A stretch of DNA of 8,722 nt from an uncultured Helcococcus sp. (GTDB lineage Bacteria > Bacillota > Clostridia > Tissierellales > Peptoniphilaceae), in assembly GCF_946998255.1 (NCBI RefSeq), contig NZ_CAMPYN010000045.1, positions 1 through 8,722 of the forward strand, given 5' to 3'. The translations under genes were made by a program, and so were the position numbers. The notes beneath the pieces are model-generated. The model was not told where the DNA came from. It did no database searches and was given only the letters and a program-made list of their open reading frames with translations. Below, piece after piece: positions 7,335 to 8,722 of this stretch (position 1 is its first letter; every line of letters begins with the position of its first letter).

Positions 7335-7559
7335 TTATTTTACTTTTGATTCAACTAAGTCTATTACGTCTTTTGTTGATCTTAATTCTTGTAATTCTTC
7401 ATCTGCAATTTCAATGTTAAACTCATCTTCTAAGGACATAACAAATTCAATTAATCCAATAGAATCAATTTGGTAGTCATTAGTTAAATCTGCATTAATG
7501 TCTATTTCATCTGTTAGTAACTCTTCTTTTACCATTTCTATAATTTTATCTTTAATCAT
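7335..7559 (-). CDS. acpP: Acyl carrier protein
   Basis: This 74-residue acidic protein carries the growing acyl chain on a 4'-phosphopantetheine arm for fatty acid synthesis and supplies acyl-ACP to PlsX. The attachment site is Ser33 in IDSIGLIEF, where the common DSL reads DSI. The flanking helix II, FVMSLEDEFNIEI, is typical of the family. It is slightly shorter than the usual 75-80 residues, and Ser33 sits a few residues earlier than in E. coli. GGAG lies seven bases before ATG, inside the end of plsX, and the first eight bases overlap the plsX stop region, implying coupled translation. A specialised carrier (for D-alanine, for instance) is possible, but the plsX-acpP-rnc context favours the fatty-acid ACP. 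Confidence 0.94.
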   Translation of the reverse strand: MIKDKIIEMVKEELLTDEIDINADLTNDYQIDSIGLIEFVMSLEDEFNIEIADEELQELRSTKDVIDLVESKVK

Positions 7560-8541
7560 TTAATTTCTCCTTAATTTCTTCAATTATATTACTATTTATG
7601 AAGTTCTCCACACTGTATACGGCATGTTCAATAGCAACTCTATCAGAATTTCCATGGGCTTTAAATAAAGCTTTATTAACTCCTAATAGACATGCTGAGC
7701 CAGCTTTATTATAATCATATTTTTCAGCTAAACTTTTTAATTGTCCCTTTAGCATTAAACCGGCTATTTTAGATTTGCTAGAAGACATAAGAGCATCTTT
7801 TATTTCAGAAAATAACATTTTAGCTGTACCTTCTGCAGTTTTTAACATAACATTCCCTGCAAAACCATCTGTTACAATAACATCAGCTTTACCAGATAAA
7901 AAGTCTCTAGCTTCTATATTTCCTTGGAAATTAATATTTTTATTATTCTTCAATAACTCATAAGCTTCTTTTGACCTTGTGTCACCCTTAGCTTCTTCTA
8001 CACCTATATTTAGCAAGTATACCTTAGGATTTTTTATTCCAAAAGTTTTTTCTACAGCTACTGAGCCCATAGTTGCAAATTCATCTAACATGCTAGCCTT
8101 TGTATCAATAACAGCTCCTGAATCAACCAAGGCCGTAAATCCTGACTTTTGATTTGGAATATAAGTTAATAAAGGTGCTCTTTGAACTTTGCCTATCCTT
8201 TTTGTTATAAATAATCCTCCAGCGACTAAGGCTCCTGTAGAACCTGATGTTAAAAATCCATCACCATTATTGTTTAACTCATTTAAAGCCAAAACAATTG
8301 ATGAATTTTTCTTTCTCCTAATTGATCCTGCAGGATCATCTTCATTGCTGATATATTCGCTTGTATCAATAAACTCAAACCTTGACTTGTCTGCATTTCT
8401 TTCTTCTATAACTTTTTCAGCTATATCTTTCGGACCTACTATAACAAAGTTTGATTCACTTTTTTCCATTGAATCAATAAGCCCATGAACAACTTCTTGA
8501 GGGCCATTGTCATTTCCTAAAATATCAATTATTAGCTTCAT
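7552..8541 (-). CDS. plsX: Phosphate acyltransferase PlsX
   Basis: PlsX converts acyl-ACP plus phosphate to acyl-phosphate, the donor that PlsY uses to acylate glycerol-3-phosphate in the first step of phospholipid synthesis; it is a peripheral membrane enzyme. The 329 residues from this start fit the family. Recognisable segments are IDILGNDNGP (5-14), RRKK (75-78), SGSTGAL (99-105), LLNIG (176-180), INFQGNIEARD (203-213), DGFAGNVMLK (225-234) and AHGNSD (295-300). Several differ from the commonest forms: GGDNAP reads GNDNGP, and DxGANxD reads DSGAVID (140-146). I chose the ATG at 8541 rather than one 12 codons earlier because GGAG lies five bases ahead of it and MKLIIDILG matches the family N terminus, while the extra residues VLCYICKNGEI do not. 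The gene overlaps acpP by eight bases. No fapR precedes it, unlike Bacillus. Confidence 0.95.
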   Translation of the reverse strand: MKLIIDILGNDNGPQEVVHGLIDSMEKSESNFVIVGPKDIAEKVIEERNADKSRFEFIDTSEYISNEDDPAGSIRRKKNSSIVLALNELNNNGDGFLTSGSTGALVAGGLFITKRIGKVQRAPLLTYIPNQKSGFTALVDSGAVIDTKASMLDEFATMGSVAVEKTFGIKNPKVYLLNIGVEEAKGDTRSKEAYELLKNNKNINFQGNIEARDFLSGKADVIVTDGFAGNVMLKTAEGTAKMLFSEIKDALMSSSKSKIAGLMLKGQLKSLAEKYDYNKAGSACLLGVNKALFKAHGNSDRVAIEHAVYSVENFINSNIIEEIKEKLND

Positions 8542-8546
8542 AATTT

Positions 8547-8550
8547 CTCC
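8547..8550 (-). promoter_or_regulatory. Ribosome binding site that decides the plsX start
   Basis: GGAG on the minus strand, followed by AAATT and the ATG at 8541. It lies inside the 12-codon in-frame extension that begins at 8577, so using that earlier ATG would place the site within the coding region and leave the earlier ATG without a comparable site. Confidence 0.75.
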
Positions 8551-8567
8551 ATTCTTACATATATAAC

Positions 8568-8576
8568 ATAATACCA
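8568..8576 (-). promoter_or_regulatory. Candidate plsX promoter (extended -10)
   Basis: The minus strand reads TGGTATTAT, a TGn extended -10 with 5 of 6 matches to TATAAT; 17 bases upstream is TTTAGA, 4 of 6 to TTGACA. The start point would fall near 8561, about 20 bases before the plsX ATG, the same geometry as the candidate ftsY promoter. An alternative pair in the same gap is TTGATA (8612-8617), a 17-base spacer and TAGATA (8589-8594). The terminator just upstream makes a promoter somewhere in this gap likely, but which one is used is unsure. Confidence 0.4.
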
Positions 8577-8627
8577 TAAATCGAACAATATCTAAATATT
8601 TTATGGCTAATTATCAAGCTTAGGTAT

Positions 8628-8661
8628 AAAAAAAGTAGGATAAGCTCATGGCCTATCCTAC
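8628..8661 (-). terminator. Rho-independent terminator after rpmF
   Basis: Reading the minus strand, GTAGGATA (8661-8654) pairs perfectly with TATCCTAC (8642-8635). Three more inner pairs are possible (two G-C and one G-U), leaving a five-base loop. Seven T (8634-8628) follow directly. It begins 10 bases after the rpmF stop codon and separates rpmF from plsX transcription. A seven-T run on the plus strand at 8667-8673 gives it some symmetry, but that run is five bases away from the stem. Confidence 0.88.
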
Positions 8662-8671
8662 ATGTATTTTT

Positions 8672-8722
8672 TTATTCTTCGTCTTCAACTTCAACTACTT
8701 GTCTACCGTTGTAGTAGCCTGA
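8672..8722 (-). CDS. rpmF: 50S ribosomal protein L32, C-terminal end (partial)
   Basis: Sixteen codons and a TAA stop are visible, encoding SGYYNGRQVVEVEDEE; the rest lies beyond the right edge. GYYNGRQV followed by a short acidic tail is the typical end of bacterial L32, a small structural protein of the large ribosomal subunit, and rpmF directly upstream of plsX (or fapR-plsX) is a common arrangement. In zinc-binding L32 the residue just before GYY is the fourth cysteine; here it is Ser (TCA), which suggests a zinc-independent variant. Identification rests on a short fragment plus context. Confidence 0.8.
   Translation of the reverse strand, partial: SGYYNGRQVVEVEDEE

Noticed and set aside
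8542..8577. A 12-codon N-terminal extension of plsX starting at an earlier in-frame ATG.
   Set aside because: The GGAG site lies inside it and points to the ATG at 8541, the residues do not resemble PlsX, and the extension overlaps the best -10 candidate.
8603..8627. A possible FapR-type operator (TTTATACCTA followed by AATTAG on the minus strand) upstream of plsX.
   Set aside because: Only one half resembles what I remember of the site, the dyad symmetry is poor, and no fapR is present in the window. Not enough to call.
1..8722. Mobile elements, CRISPR arrays, tRNA or rRNA genes, riboswitches.
   Set aside because: No transposase or integrase frame, regularly spaced repeats or recognisable structured RNA was seen; nearly all bases belong to the minus-strand housekeeping genes.

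Overview
The window is an AT-rich stretch of bacterial chromosome in which every gene lies on the minus strand, so the map reads from right to left. The gene order (rpmF, plsX, acpP, rnc, smc, ftsY), the Shine-Dalgarno sites of AAGGAG/GGAG type and the low GC content point to a low-GC Gram-positive bacterium (Firmicutes/Bacillota). An anaerobic coccus of the Peptoniphilaceae (Anaerococcus-like) is my guess. The family-level placement is inference and has not been tested by any search.

Layout in the direction of transcription: the last 16 codons of ribosomal protein L32 (rpmF, cut by the right edge) are followed at once by a strong hairpin terminator. A 130-base gap then carries a candidate promoter, after which comes a tight cluster: plsX (phosphate acyltransferase, about 8541-7552), acpP (acyl carrier protein, overlapping plsX by 8 bases), rnc (RNase III, 1 base after acpP) and smc (chromosome condensin ATPase, 21 bases after rnc). 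A 76-base gap follows smc. It contains a perfect 13-bp inverted repeat that overlaps a consensus extended -10 promoter. After it come ftsY (SRP receptor GTPase with a long Lys/Glu-rich N-terminal domain) and, 15 bases later, an ABC-F ATPase of YkpA/YbiT type. The unit ends in a near-perfect 13-bp hairpin terminator at 62-90. The leftmost 60 bases hold short repeats and probably the right half of a terminator for a gene outside the window.

Together the genes link phospholipid/fatty-acid acyl transfer (PlsX, ACP), RNA processing (RNase III), chromosome organisation (SMC), membrane protein targeting (FtsY) and a ribosome-associated ATPase. This is a housekeeping region, and the order plsX-acp-rnc-smc-ftsY is conserved in Firmicutes. 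It is contracted here: no fapR, fabD or fabG lies between rpmF and acpP, and ylxM/ffh do not directly follow ftsY.

I found no mobile element, CRISPR array, RNA gene or evident new multi-gene system. The most notable observation is in the ABC-F protein. Its two composite ATP sites have diverged in a coordinated way: every motif feeding one site is intact, and every motif feeding the other is degenerate, including natural Glu-to-Gln (Walker B) and His-to-Gln (H-switch) replacements.
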